This document shows positions 10,087 to 18,570 of a DNA stretch of 64,000 nucleotides, piece after piece; the stretch's first letter is position 1; each line of letters opens with the position of its first letter. The position numbers were made by a program, and so were the translations under genes. Source of the DNA: JAIVJM01 sp963816985 (GTDB lineage Bacteria > Acidobacteriota > Blastocatellia > Pyrinomonadales > Pyrinomonadaceae); the NCBI GenBank assembly GCA_963816985.1, contig CAWFMF010000004.1, positions 744,001-808,000 on the forward strand. The letters are read 5' to 3'. The notes below the pieces were generated by a model. The model was not told the DNA's origin and made no database searches. It saw nothing but the letters and a program-made list of their open reading frames with translations.

Positions 10087-11338
10087 ACCAGATTTTTCCG
10101 AAGATCGGGCACACCCCGTCGGCGCAGCCCGCGCGGCTGAGGCGCACCAGAACGCTCTGCGTGTGCGGCCCCGTCGTGAACTCAATCGTCACCGGCTGCC
10201 AGTCCTGCGTCCCCACGGCGACCGGGGGCGAAGAGCCGAGCACCGCCCCGTCGCCCGTCCCGTCGAGCGCTTCCGTGTAGATGGTGGCCGCGCTCTTCAA
10301 CTCTTCAGTGCGGACGAAGAAGGTCAGGCGATAGCGCGTCGAAGCTTCGGCGACGACGAGCTGCGAGACGCTCTTGAAGTCTATCTGCGCCGACGAGCCG
10401 AAGGAGACTCGCAAAGACCGCTGGCCCGCGTGCGCGGCGCGCGAGTCAATCGCCACCTGCGCGCCCACCGGCAGGTTCGCCACCTGCCACTGGAAGAGCT
10501 GCTTGCCCGGCGGGCCGATGTCCGACTCGAAGCCGCCGTTAGCAACCTTCTCGGCGGCGAGCCCCTGCGTCCCCTGCTCGCCGAGCGCGCGCAGTGCGCT
10601 CCGGTGCTGCCCCTGTTCGTAGAGCGCGCGGATTAGAGACTCGCCCGCGCCCGGATGCAACTGCTTCTCCTCGGCGCTCAACCCCGACCACACGGCGAGC
10701 GCGTCGTCCAGACGCTTGCGGCCCACGAGCACGACCGTCAACTGCGCCCGCGCCAGAGCCGAGCTGCCGACGGCACGGATGACGCGCGGCATGTCCTGCT
10801 CGTAGACCTGCCACGCGAGGTTGTAGACCTGCGCGAGCAGCGACGGGTCGGCCTCGGCGGCCAGCCTCAATTCCGCGAAGGCTTCGTCCACCTCGCCCGC
10901 GCGCAGGAGCGCGTTACCCAGATGCCAGCGCGGCTGCGAGTAGTGCGGGGCGAGTTCGACCGAGTGGCGGAGGGCGCGTATCCCGGCCTCCGAATCGCCC
11001 GCCGCGCCGAGCGCGCGGCCCATCTCCATCCAGATGAGATAGTCGTTCGGCGCAAGCTCCGCCGCCCGCTCGTAGCCCTTGAGAGCTTCCGGCAGCTCCG
11101 CCGGCTCGAAGCTCACGCGACGGATGCGCGCCGCCTTCAAGTGCGACTGCGGGTCGGCGGGCGCGAGCCGCCGCGCCGACTCGGCGGTCTCCAAATTCTG
11201 CGCCCACTCCGCCATCGTGTTGCCCACGCACCAGCGCAGCCCGCACCACGCCCCGTAGAGCGCCGCCCCCGCCAACACGACGAGAGGCAAGCGCATCCAC
11301 ACGGCGCGCATGTTGATGAAAGTTACTTGCTCGGCCAT
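10037..11338 (-). CDS. Membrane-anchored TPR protein with C-terminal carbohydrate-binding-like domain
   Basis: The 433-residue protein has one N-terminal membrane segment (about 12-32). TPR-like helical repeats cover about 45-235 (for example YERAAELAPNDYLIWMEMG and HSVELAPHYSQPRWHLGNAL). A beta-rich domain at about 255-425 (VANGGFESD, SFGSSAQIDFKSVSQLVVA, WQPVTIEFTTGPHTQS) resembles CBM4/9-type jelly rolls. TPR proteins are common partners of O-antigen ligases and polymerases. The overlap with the ligase gene supports a scaffold or glycan-sensing role, which remains inference. The ATG at 11336-11338 directly follows a CAGTTTT hairpin cassette. Confidence 0.75.
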   Translation of the reverse strand: MAEQVTFINMRAVWMRLPLVVLAGAALYGAWCGLRWCVGNTMAEWAQNLETAESARRLAPADPQSHLKAARIRRVSFEPAELPEALKGYERAAELAPNDYLIWMEMGRALGAAGDSEAGIRALRHSVELAPHYSQPRWHLGNALLRAGEVDEAFAELRLAAEADPSLLAQVYNLAWQVYEQDMPRVIRAVGSSALARAQLTVVLVGRKRLDDALAVWSGLSAEEKQLHPGAGESLIRALYEQGQHRSALRALGEQGTQGLAAEKVANGGFESDIGPPGKQLFQWQVANLPVGAQVAIDSRAAHAGQRSLRVSFGSSAQIDFKSVSQLVVAEASTRYRLTFFVRTEELKSAATIYTEALDGTGDGAVLGSSPPVAVGTQDWQPVTIEFTTGPHTQSVLVRLSRAGCADGVCPIFGKIWYDDFDLQRAANRAPAR

Positions 11339-11342
11339 TCGT

Positions 11343-11449
11343 CAGTTTTCAGTTTTCAGTTTTCAGTTTTCAGTTTCAGCTTCTGAGATTTGAAATTTCA
11401 ACTTTGAGATTCCAGAGGCTGAAAACTAAAAACTGAAAACTGAAAACTG
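11343..11449. repeat. CAGTTTT heptamer hairpin cassette
   Basis: The left arm (11343-11380) is four tandem CAGTTTT heptamers plus partial copies. The right arm (11418-11449) is the complementary CTGAAAA series with a few changes. The loop of about 37 bases contains its own short inverted repeat around TTGAAATTTCAA. The right arm starts one base after the TAA stop of the upstream gene (11451-11453). A second copy with the same heptamer sits at 17486-17591. Confidence 0.9.
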
Positions 11450-11450
11450 T

Positions 11451-13250
11451 TTAAAATTCGTGCCCCACCAACTCGATCTCGATTCTCATCCGCTTGAGGG
11501 TGATGCGGGCCTCCTCACAGTCGCGGAGGATTTCGCGCAGGCGCTCCTCCTCGAACTTCGTGGAAGAGATGAGCACCTCCTCGACCGACTGCTCCTCGCA
11601 GATGCGGCGCAGGTTCCCGTTGCCGCCGAAGACGCGCAGTCCGTGGATGACCTTGCCCTTCTTGAACGGGTCGTCGTCCACAAAGCCGACCGGCGTGTAC
11701 TGGAGATGCATGTTGTTGCGCATCTCTCTGAGGAGGAGTTCGCCGCCGTCGCCCGCGCCGTAGATGAGCACGCGGCGTCCCCCGGCGGTCGGGGCGGGCA
11801 AAAGCTGCCGGAAGAGGCGGAAGGCCATCCGGCTCCCGGCGAGCATCAGGAACAGAATCATCGCGTCGAGCACGACGACGGCGCGCGAGAACCCCTCAAA
11901 GCGGAAGGCGAAGAGGAGCGCCAGAACGCTCGCCACCGAACCGGCGGCGACCCCCTTCGCGTAGGCGATGAGGTTGTCCACGCTGACGTAGCGCCACAGG
12001 CCACGATAGACGCCCATCACCAGCAGCGCCGTCATCTTCACGAAGATGAGCACGGGGATGGTGCGCAAAAAGAGCTGCCACGTCTCCGGCGGCAGGCTCG
12101 ACCCGAAGAGCAGCACGAGCGCGCTGTAGTAGGCGAGGATGATGAGCACCATGTCGAGCAGCACTTCGAAGATGCGCCGCTTGTACGAGAGGTCAACGAG
12201 GAACGACACCAGCGGCTTCTCGCGCGCCGCCGCCACCTCCGACTCGTCGTAGACCTTGACGCCCGCCAGATACACGCCCACGAGCGTGAGCGCCACCGTG
12301 AAGCCGAGGACGAGCGCGAGCCCCGTGTGGTACTCGAACTCGCGCACGAGGAGGGCGAGGATGCCGGACGCCCCGGCGAAGCCGTAGAGCATCCAGACCG
12401 CGCGCCGCTCCGAGAGGCCGAGCGCGACGAGGCGGTGCGAGGCGTGGTCGCGCCCGCCTTGCGAGGCGGCGCGGCCCGAAAGTTTCCGCACCACCGTCAC
12501 CAGCGTCGTGTCGAAAATCGGGATGAAGAGGATGAGGACGGGGACGGCGATGACGACGAGGAAGCTTCGCCCGCGCCCGCCCGACGCGCTCAGCAGCGCC
12601 GTGCTCGCTAAGAAGAAGCCGATGAACATCGAGCCGCAGTCGCCCATGAAGATCGAGGCCGGGTTCGAGTTGTAGACGAGGAAGCCGACGAGCGCGGCGG
12701 CGAAGACGGCGAGCATCAGCGCCTCGACGGGCTGCCCGTTGATGGCGAGCGCGGCGGCGATGAAGCAGGACGCGATGGCCGAGATGCCCGTCGCCAGCCC
12801 GTCCATGTTGTCCAGGAGGTTGATGGCGTTCGTGATGCCGATGAGCCAGAAGATCGTCACCGCCATGTTGAGCGAGGCGGCCCACCCCCACGGCAGCGCG
12901 AGCCCGAAGTAGAGGACGACGCTCGCGCCCATCACCTGCCCGATGAGTTTCTGGTACGGCTTGATGTGCAGCAGGTCGTCCACCAAGCCCACAAGGAACA
13001 GGAACGTGCTCGCCGCAATCACGACCCACCCCTGCCGCGTGTGCGGGACGAAGAGCAGGTAGCTCACGACGACCGAGAGGTAGATGGCGACGCCGCCCAT
13101 CATCGCCGTCGGCTTGCTGTGCCAGCGGTCGGCCTTCGGCTTCGCCACCATGCCGAGCCGCCGCGCGAGCGCGCGCACGACGGGCGTCAGCGCCAGCGCG
13201 AGCGCGAGCGACACGAGGACGGGGATTAAATACGTACTGCTGAAGGGCAT
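11451..13250 (-). CDS. Fused polyprenyl-phosphate HexNAc-1-P transferase (WecA/MraY type) and CapD/FlaA1-type N-terminal membrane half
   Basis: The 599-residue protein joins two halves. Residues 1-330 are a WecA/TagO/MraY-type transferase that loads a sugar-1-phosphate onto undecaprenyl phosphate and starts glycan assembly. It shows LVDDLLHIKP (about 88), NAINLLDNMDGLATG (141-155), GDCGSMFIG (203) and HASHRL (270). Residues about 355-599 are four hydrophobic segments followed by a Rossmann motif (VLIYGAGDGGELLLRE at 495) and GFVDDDPFKKG. This matches the N-terminal membrane and CoA-binding-like half of WbpM/CapD/FlaA1 dehydratases. The catalytic SDR half with its YxxxK is absent. The fusion may couple initiation to nucleotide-sugar sensing or supply, which is inference. 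Confidence 0.88.
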   Translation of the reverse strand: MPFSSTYLIPVLVSLALALALTPVVRALARRLGMVAKPKADRWHSKPTAMMGGVAIYLSVVVSYLLFVPHTRQGWVVIAASTFLFLVGLVDDLLHIKPYQKLIGQVMGASVVLYFGLALPWGWAASLNMAVTIFWLIGITNAINLLDNMDGLATGISAIASCFIAAALAINGQPVEALMLAVFAAALVGFLVYNSNPASIFMGDCGSMFIGFFLASTALLSASGGRGRSFLVVIAVPVLILFIPIFDTTLVTVVRKLSGRAASQGGRDHASHRLVALGLSERRAVWMLYGFAGASGILALLVREFEYHTGLALVLGFTVALTLVGVYLAGVKVYDESEVAAAREKPLVSFLVDLSYKRRIFEVLLDMVLIILAYYSALVLLFGSSLPPETWQLFLRTIPVLIFVKMTALLVMGVYRGLWRYVSVDNLIAYAKGVAAGSVASVLALLFAFRFEGFSRAVVVLDAMILFLMLAGSRMAFRLFRQLLPAPTAGGRRVLIYGAGDGGELLLREMRNNMHLQYTPVGFVDDDPFKKGKVIHGLRVFGGNGNLRRICEEQSVEEVLISSTKFEEERLREILRDCEEARITLKRMRIEIELVGHEF

Positions 13251-13360
13251 GGCTGAAGTTTGAAGGTAAATCCTGAATTCCCTTGAAAACTATTCGATAC
13301 GCCGCCGGAAATCAAGCGTCAGGAGAGCGGCGAGCCGTCCCGGCGGCGCGGCCCCACATT

Positions 13361-14176
13361 CTAAGCGGGGGACAGCACGCAGATGGTCTGGCCGAACACG
13401 CTCTTGCCGCTCACCACCGCGCCGCTCTCCAGCGTGACCGGGTGCGGCAGCGTCACGAAAGGCTTCTCGCTCTCCTGAATGAACTCGACCTTCAGGCCGA
13501 GGCGCGACGCCCAGACGCGCACCGCGTCGTGACTCAGGAACATGTTAAGCGGGTGCGCGCCGACGCCGATGTCCTTGAGGTTGAACTCGAAGACGGGCCA
13601 GTGGCTCGGACTGCTGAAGTCGAGGAAGGAGAAGACGACCTTCCCGCCCCGCTTCAAGACCCGCTTCGCCTCCATCAGATAGGTGTAAGACTCCTCGTGC
13701 AGCAGGTGCGTGAGCACGGAGAAGAAGCAGACCATGTCCGCCTTGCCGTCCTCCTCCGGGATGCTCAGCCCTCTGGCGACCTCGAACCGCCAGTCGGGGC
13801 GGCGGACGAGCGTGCGCGCGTAATCCACGAGTTCCGGCACCACGTCTATCCCCAGATACTTCCCGGTCAGGTATTCGGAGAGGGGTCGCGCGAGCCGCCC
13901 CGAACCGCAGCCCACGTCAATCAGGTAATCATCCTTCTTCAGACCGAAGTGGACGAGTATCTCGCGCTCGATAATCCCGATGCCTTCAAACTCCCCGCCG
14001 ACGGCCAACTTCATCGCGTCGTCTTTGTCATGAGAAGTCTTGAGGGTTTTGACCAACCTCCGGTAACTCTTATTAAAGTCCGTTTTCGTTGACCAGTCCT
14101 TCTTATCCGCCCCGAACAGCGGCCTGACGACCCTGTAATTGATGCTGTTAACTATCCTGCGAAGGCCAGTGTTCAT
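13361..14176 (-). CDS. Class I SAM-dependent methyltransferase
   Basis: This is a 271-residue soluble protein. Motif I is DYLIDVGCGSGRLARPL near residue 83, followed by GIDVVPELVDYAR (motif II), and VCFFSVLTHLLHEESY plus GGKVVFSFLDF later, all typical of class I methyltransferases. The N-terminal 75 residues are helical and include KKDWSTKTDFNKSY, which could help recognise the acceptor. It is one of a pair of adjacent methyltransferases, separated by only 58 bp, in a glycosyltransferase run. Glycan O-methylation or modification of a lipid-linked intermediate is therefore likely, but the substrate is unknown. Confidence 0.8.
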   Translation of the reverse strand: MNTGLRRIVNSINYRVVRPLFGADKKDWSTKTDFNKSYRRLVKTLKTSHDKDDAMKLAVGGEFEGIGIIEREILVHFGLKKDDYLIDVGCGSGRLARPLSEYLTGKYLGIDVVPELVDYARTLVRRPDWRFEVARGLSIPEEDGKADMVCFFSVLTHLLHEESYTYLMEAKRVLKRGGKVVFSFLDFSSPSHWPVFEFNLKDIGVGAHPLNMFLSHDAVRVWASRLGLKVEFIQESEKPFVTLPHPVTLESGAVVSGKSVFGQTICVLSPA

Positions 14177-14234
14177 CTGCGTACTCCTTACTCGTAAGGT
14201 CGTGAGGGATTCTACCGGCCAGAGGCCGCCGCCT

Positions 14235-15092
14235 TTACTTCTTCCTGAGCAGGTAGGCGTCCTGCTGCGGGTTCCCGCGCGCGCCTTCGGGGATGAAGTC
14301 GAGCACCTCGAACCCCTCGGCCATCTTCTCGCGGACGTACCGCTCCGGGTGGAACGTCGCGCACTCGTTCGAGCCCGCCGTCTCCGGGTATCTGATGACC
14401 ACCTCGTCGCGCTCGAACGTCGCGCGCTCCGAAGGGCTCAGGTCGTCGAGGTAATGCCTGCCGTGCGTCGTCAACAGAAGATATCCGCCCGGCTTGATGA
14501 TTCTCTTGAGTTCCTTCATCCACGCCGCCTGAAGCTCTTCGGTCAGGTGCGTGAAGACCGAGAAGGCGTAGACCAACTCGAACTCGTCGTCGGGGTAGTC
14601 GAGCGGCGGGTTCAACTGGTTGACGCCGAAGTTGGCAAAGGAAAGATTGTCGCGGCACCACTCGATGAGGCTCGCGTTGTAGTCCGTGCCGTAGACCTTC
14701 ACGCTCTTCGAGGCGTGCCAGTGGCGCAGCACGCGCCCGCACCCGCTGCCGAAGTCGAGCACTTTGTCGAGTTCGTCTAACGAAACGCCGTTCCGCTTCA
14801 GGATGTCCTGAATGGTCTCGAACCCGCGCCGCCCGCCTTCGAGGAACCAGCTCACGTCCCTTGAGCCCGCGACCAAGTAGAGCAACTCCGGCTCCGGCAC
14901 GGGCAGGCCGTTCTTCAGCTCCTGACGGCGCAGGCGTTGGTTGCCCAACTCCGTCCGCACCGCGCCCGGCACCTTGCGCGCCGCGTGGAGGCTCTCGTAC
15001 ACACGCACCGCCGGTTTATAGAGCCCCACTTTTTTCAGCACGTTCTTCAGAGACTCTTTCAAGCCCCCGGACGTGGCCGCCGTGCCGCTCAT
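14235..15092 (-). CDS. Class I SAM-dependent methyltransferase
   Basis: The 285-residue protein carries motif I as LDKVLDFGSGCGRVLRHW near 98, then VYGTDYNASLIEWCRDNL, FELVYAFSVFTHLTEELQ and RIIKPGGYLLLTTHG. The C-terminal part, ECATFHPERYVREKMAEGFE, is shared with glycan-locus methyltransferases. A helical N-terminus of about 70 residues may position the acceptor. Its ATG overlaps the stop of the SDR gene upstream in ATGA form, so the two are translationally coupled. It is not closely similar to the neighbouring methyltransferase outside the SAM motifs, so this is not a simple tandem duplication. Confidence 0.8.
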   Translation of the reverse strand: MSGTAATSGGLKESLKNVLKKVGLYKPAVRVYESLHAARKVPGAVRTELGNQRLRRQELKNGLPVPEPELLYLVAGSRDVSWFLEGGRRGFETIQDILKRNGVSLDELDKVLDFGSGCGRVLRHWHASKSVKVYGTDYNASLIEWCRDNLSFANFGVNQLNPPLDYPDDEFELVYAFSVFTHLTEELQAAWMKELKRIIKPGGYLLLTTHGRHYLDDLSPSERATFERDEVVIRYPETAGSNECATFHPERYVREKMAEGFEVLDFIPEGARGNPQQDAYLLRKK

Positions 15093-16075
15093 TTGCCCCG
15101 CCCCCCGTCCGCCTGCCGCCCGCTGGAGTACTCGATGACCGACTGAAGAATGCCGTCCAAATCCATCGTCGGGCGGAAGCCGACGAGCGCCGCCACCTTC
15201 GAGATGTCCGGCACGCGGCGCGGCATGTCCTCGAAGCCCTCCTCGTATGCCTCGTCGTAAGGCACGCGCACGATCTCCGACTTCGAGCCGGTCAACTCCC
15301 TCACGCGCTCGGCCAGCTCCATGATGCTGACCTCCTCGTTCGACCCGATGTTGAAGACCTGACCGACGGCCTCCTCGTTGTCCATGAGCTTGATGAGCGC
15401 GCCCACCACGTCTTTGACGAAGCCGAAGCAGCGCGTCTGCGCCCCGTCGCCGTAGACGGTGATGGGACGGCCCGCCAGCGCCTGCCGGACGAAGGTCGGG
15501 ATGACCATCCCGTACTGACCCGTCTGCCTCGGCCCGACGGTGTTGAAGAGGCGCACGACCACCGTCGGCAGCTTCTTCTCGCGCCAGTAGGCGAGGGCGA
15601 GGAATTCGTCAATCGCTTTGGAGCAGGCGTAAGACCAGCGGCCCTTCGTCGTCGCGCCCATCACGAGGTTGCCGTCCTCGCGGAAGGGCACGTCGTTCGA
15701 GAGGCCGTAGACCTCGGAGGTCGAGGCGACCAGAACCTTCTTCTTCTTCTTGTTGGCCTGCTTGAGCACGACCTCCGTGCCGCGCACGTTGGTCTCGATA
15801 GTGCGGACGGGACTCTCGACGATGAGCTTGACGCCGACCGCCGCCGCCAGATGGAAGACCACGTCGCACTGGTCAATCAGCTCGGCGATGGCGGGCTGGT
15901 TGTGCACCGAGTCAATCGTGTAGTGGAAGCGCGGGTTGCTCTTGAGGTGCGCGATGTTGTCTATCGAGCCGGTCGAGAGGTCGTCAATGATGAAGACCTC
16001 GTCGCCGCGTTCGAGGTAGGCGTCGGAGAGGTGAGAGCCGATGAAGCCCGCGCCGCCCGTGATTAAGACTCGCAA
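15089..16075 (-). CDS. NAD-dependent nucleotide-sugar epimerase/dehydratase (extended SDR)
   Basis: The 328-residue protein starts at a TTG, with AGGGG about ten bases upstream, and reads MRVLITGGAGFIGSHLSDAY. It has GxxGxxG at 7-13, a cofactor-ribose acidic residue in DEVFIIDDLSTGS, ASTSEVYGLS, and the active-site YACSK (YxxxK). Extended SDRs of this kind are 4-epimerases, decarboxylases or 4,6-dehydratases of UDP-sugars. The ST-SEVYG and RVPYDEAYEEGFEDM stretches resemble UDP-glucuronate epimerases and related enzymes, but I cannot assign a substrate. It is coupled to the methyltransferase downstream by a 4-bp overlap and lies 5 bp after the GT4 gene. Confidence 0.82.
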   Translation of the reverse strand: MRVLITGGAGFIGSHLSDAYLERGDEVFIIDDLSTGSIDNIAHLKSNPRFHYTIDSVHNQPAIAELIDQCDVVFHLAAAVGVKLIVESPVRTIETNVRGTEVVLKQANKKKKKVLVASTSEVYGLSNDVPFREDGNLVMGATTKGRWSYACSKAIDEFLALAYWREKKLPTVVVRLFNTVGPRQTGQYGMVIPTFVRQALAGRPITVYGDGAQTRCFGFVKDVVGALIKLMDNEEAVGQVFNIGSNEEVSIMELAERVRELTGSKSEIVRVPYDEAYEEGFEDMPRRVPDISKVAALVGFRPTMDLDGILQSVIEYSSGRQADGGRGK

Positions 16076-16080
16076 ATAAT

Positions 16081-17481
16081 TTAATCCCCTTTCAATCGCG
16101 CGGCGGCGCGCGCCAACTCCTGCGGCGTCTCCGCCGCGACGGCGCGTTCACCCTTTGTGCCCGCGCCCGCGCCGCCCGTCAACTCTTCGTAAAGTTTCCC
16201 CACGTCCGCGAGGAGCCGCCCCACCGAATAGCGTTCCTCGACGAAACGACGCCCGCGCCCGCCGAGATCGCGCCGCAACTCTTCGTCCGCGACGACGCGC
16301 GCCAGAGCCTCGCAGAACGCTTCGGCGTCTCTCGGTCGAACCAGCACGCCGCGCTCGCAGACCTGCCAGCCACTCCGGCTCTCATCATCTTCGACGCCGC
16401 CGCCGTCGCCTTTTCCGTTCGCCGCCGCGTCGGGCTCGCCGAGCAGGTCAACGACTCCGCCGACGGCGGTCGCCACGACCGCGCGCGCGTTCGCCATCCC
16501 CTCGATGAGCGTGAGCGGCGTCCCCTCGTTCAAAGAGGTGAGCGCCACCACGTCGAGCGCCGGGTAAAAATTCTCCGGGTCGTCGCGCAGGCCCGTGAAT
16601 TCTACATCATCGGAGAGTCCGAGCGCCCGCGCCCGCGCCTCCAACTCGCCCCGCAGGTGACCGTCGCCGACGACGAGGAAACGCACGCGGCCCGGACTCG
16701 GCGACTCCGAAACGCCCGCGCCGACCGCCACGCCGCGCCGCCCGAACCTCTCTTTGTAGAGCGCCGCCGCTTCCAGAAAGAGCGCGTGATTCTTGACCTC
16801 GGTCAGACGCCCGACGATGCCGACGAGTATCTCTTCGCCCGTCGCGCCCAACTCGTGCCGCGCTGTCTCGCGCCGCCGCGCCCAGTCGTCGAAGGCCGAG
16901 GTGTCGAGTCCGAGCGGGATGACCACGAACTGCGAGCGGCGGCCCACGCCGAACTGCTCATGTATCTCTCGGAGCTGCTGCGGGCTGATGACGACGATGC
17001 GGTCGGTCACGAGGAACGCGAGCGCACGCTCGATGAAGAGGAAGAGGCGCGTCTTCCAGCGACCGTAGTAGCTGTGGAAGATGTGGCCGTGGTACGTGTG
17101 GACGAAGCGGCACGCGCGCGGTCGTCCCCAGAGCGACGAAGGCGTAAGCCAGCGGTAAAAGAAGCCCGCCACGCGCCCCACCGTCCCCGCCTTCGCCGTG
17201 TGCGTGTGCACCACGTCGGGCCGCTCGCGCCGCAGGAGGCGGTAGAGCTTCCAGACCGTCACCAAATCCTTCGGCGAGACCTCGCGGCTCATCTCCGGGA
17301 TGATGAAGGGGCGGACGCCCAAAGACTCGGCGAAGTAGCCCATGTCGTCCTCGCCCGGCGGAACCACGCCCGCCACGAGCAACGACTCGACACCCGCGCG
17401 CCGCAGTCCCGCTTCGAGCCACGCCACGTGCCGCGCCGGCCCGCCCACGTTGAGCCGCGCGATGATGCGAACAACTTTCAT
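16081..17481 (-). CDS. Family 4 glycosyltransferase
   Basis: The 466-residue GT-B enzyme has an N-terminal Rossmann fold beginning VVRIIARLNVGGPARHV, which is typical of capsular GT4 enzymes, with DVVHTHTAKAGTVGR near 94. The C-terminal donor domain has VGIVGRLTEVKNHALFLEAA near 215, FLVVGDGHLRGELE and the E-x7-E-like NEGTPLTLIEGMANARAVV. Insertions at about 245-265 and 335-355 (an acidic, Gly-rich loop) make it longer than usual. The ATG at 17479-17481 is followed upstream by a CAGTTTT hairpin cassette. Donor and acceptor are unknown. Confidence 0.88.
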   Translation of the reverse strand: MKVVRIIARLNVGGPARHVAWLEAGLRRAGVESLLVAGVVPPGEDDMGYFAESLGVRPFIIPEMSREVSPKDLVTVWKLYRLLRRERPDVVHTHTAKAGTVGRVAGFFYRWLTPSSLWGRPRACRFVHTYHGHIFHSYYGRWKTRLFLFIERALAFLVTDRIVVISPQQLREIHEQFGVGRRSQFVVIPLGLDTSAFDDWARRRETARHELGATGEEILVGIVGRLTEVKNHALFLEAAALYKERFGRRGVAVGAGVSESPSPGRVRFLVVGDGHLRGELEARARALGLSDDVEFTGLRDDPENFYPALDVVALTSLNEGTPLTLIEGMANARAVVATAVGGVVDLLGEPDAAANGKGDGGGVEDDESRSGWQVCERGVLVRPRDAEAFCEALARVVADEELRRDLGGRGRRFVEERYSVGRLLADVGKLYEELTGGAGAGTKGERAVAAETPQELARAAARLKGD

Positions 17482-17485
17482 CGAA

Positions 17486-17591
17486 CAGTTTTCAGTTTTC
17501 AGTTTTCAGTTTTCAGTTTCAAGCAGTGGCGAAAGGCCGTCCGGCACTCTCGACTCTTCCTGCTGAAAACTGGAAACTGAAAACTGAAAAC
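17486..17591. repeat. CAGTTTT heptamer hairpin cassette
   Basis: The left arm (17486-17526) is a run of CAGTTTT heptamers ending in CAAGCAG. The right arm (17560-17591) begins CTGCTGAAAACTGG and continues with CTGAAAA units, giving an imperfect long stem around a 33-base loop. It fills nearly all of the gap between rmlA and the GT4 gene. The heptamer is the same as at 11343-11449 while the loop differs. Confidence 0.9.
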
Positions 17592-17604
17592 CGCGTCCTC
17601 GCCT

Positions 17605-18399
17605 TTATCTGAGTCCCGCCTGCGCCGCGTCCGTGGCCTCGACGGAGCGCGAGGGCTTGTCGCCCGCGCCGTCCATCTTGTTCGCGCCGGTGCGGGCGAC
17701 GAGGGTCGAGGCGTGGAGGAGGCTCTCGAACGTCCCGGCGTCCGTCCACCAGCCTTCAAGCTCGTCCCAAGTCATCTCGTCGCGCTCGATGTAGGCGTTG
17801 TTAACGTCGGTGATTTCCAGCTCGCCGCGCGCCGAGGGCTTCAAGGTCTTGACGATGTCGAAGACATCCGCGCCGTACATGTAGACGCCGATGACGGCGT
17901 AGTCGGACTTCGGCTCAAGCGGCTTCTCCTCGATGCGCACCACCCGCCGCCCGTCGAGTTCGGGAACGCCGAAGCGCTGCGGGTCTGTCACTTGCTTGAG
18001 GAGGATTTTCGCGCCGCTGCCCTGATGGCGGTACGAGCGCACGGCGCGGCAGATGTTGTTCTCGATGATGTTGTCGCCGAGGACGACGCAGACCGGCTCG
18101 CCCGCCGCGAAGTGCTCGGCCAGAGAGAGCGCGTCGGCGATGCCGCCCTCGCCTTCCTGATACGTGTAGTTGAGATGCTTGAGGCCGAAGTCCTTGCCGT
18201 TCTTGAGGAGCTTGAGGAAGTCGCCCGCCGAGTTGCCGCCCGTGACGATGAGGATGTCGTTGATGCCCGCGTTAACGAGCGTCTGAATCGGGTAGTAAAT
18301 CATCGGCTTGTCGTAGACCGGCAAAAGGTGCTTGTTCGTCACCGCCGTCAAAGGCCGCAAACGCGTCCCCAAGCCCCCCGCCAAAACAATTCCCTTCAC
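17605..18399 (-). CDS. rmlA: Glucose-1-phosphate nucleotidylyltransferase
   Basis: The 264-residue enzyme reads GIVLAGGLGTRLRPLT, then NKHLLPVYDKPMIYYPIQTL, with VVLGDNI near 107. These are the nucleotide- and sugar-phosphate-binding motifs of RmlA, which makes dTDP-glucose from glucose-1-phosphate and dTTP. The GTG at 18397-18399 is chosen because AGGAGGGG lies eight bases upstream. The protein is shorter than classic RmlA (about 290 residues), and the last 35 residues (ARTGANKMDG onward) are low-complexity and unlike the family. rmlC is at 35138 on the same strand, and rmlB and rmlD are at 48608-50593 on the other, so the dTDP-L-rhamnose set is complete but scattered. Confidence 0.88.
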   Translation of the reverse strand: MKGIVLAGGLGTRLRPLTAVTNKHLLPVYDKPMIYYPIQTLVNAGINDILIVTGGNSAGDFLKLLKNGKDFGLKHLNYTYQEGEGGIADALSLAEHFAAGEPVCVVLGDNIIENNICRAVRSYRHQGSGAKILLKQVTDPQRFGVPELDGRRVVRIEEKPLEPKSDYAVIGVYMYGADVFDIVKTLKPSARGELEITDVNNAYIERDEMTWDELEGWWTDAGTFESLLHASTLVARTGANKMDGAGDKPSRSVEATDAAQAGLR

Positions 18400-18454
18400 T
18401 TTAAATCCCCTCCTCCTAAGAACTAAGTTTTAAAACCTCAACGCTCACGATGTC

Positions 18455-18550
18455 TGTAGGGGCAGGGCTTGTCCCTGCCCGTCCGACTTTGGTTATTCTC
18501 AAGTCGAATTCGTCTCTGCGTTGCGGGCAGGGACAAGCCCTGCCCCTACA
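18455..18550. repeat. Inverted repeat with nested palindromic arms (GGGGCAGGGCTTGTCCCTGC type)
   Basis: Perfect 27-bp arms at 18455-18481 and 18524-18550 surround a 42-base loop. Each arm is itself palindromic (GGGCAGGG-CTTGT-CCCTGCCC), so it can fold either as one long stem or as two short hairpins. Copies occur at 31881, 33007-33077 and 54906-54976. Upstream flanks are also partly conserved, with TAAAACCTCAACG here against TCTCGACGTTGAATAAGTC at two other copies. Confidence 0.92.
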
Positions 18551-18570
18551 ATTTTGCGGCGCGACTTAAG

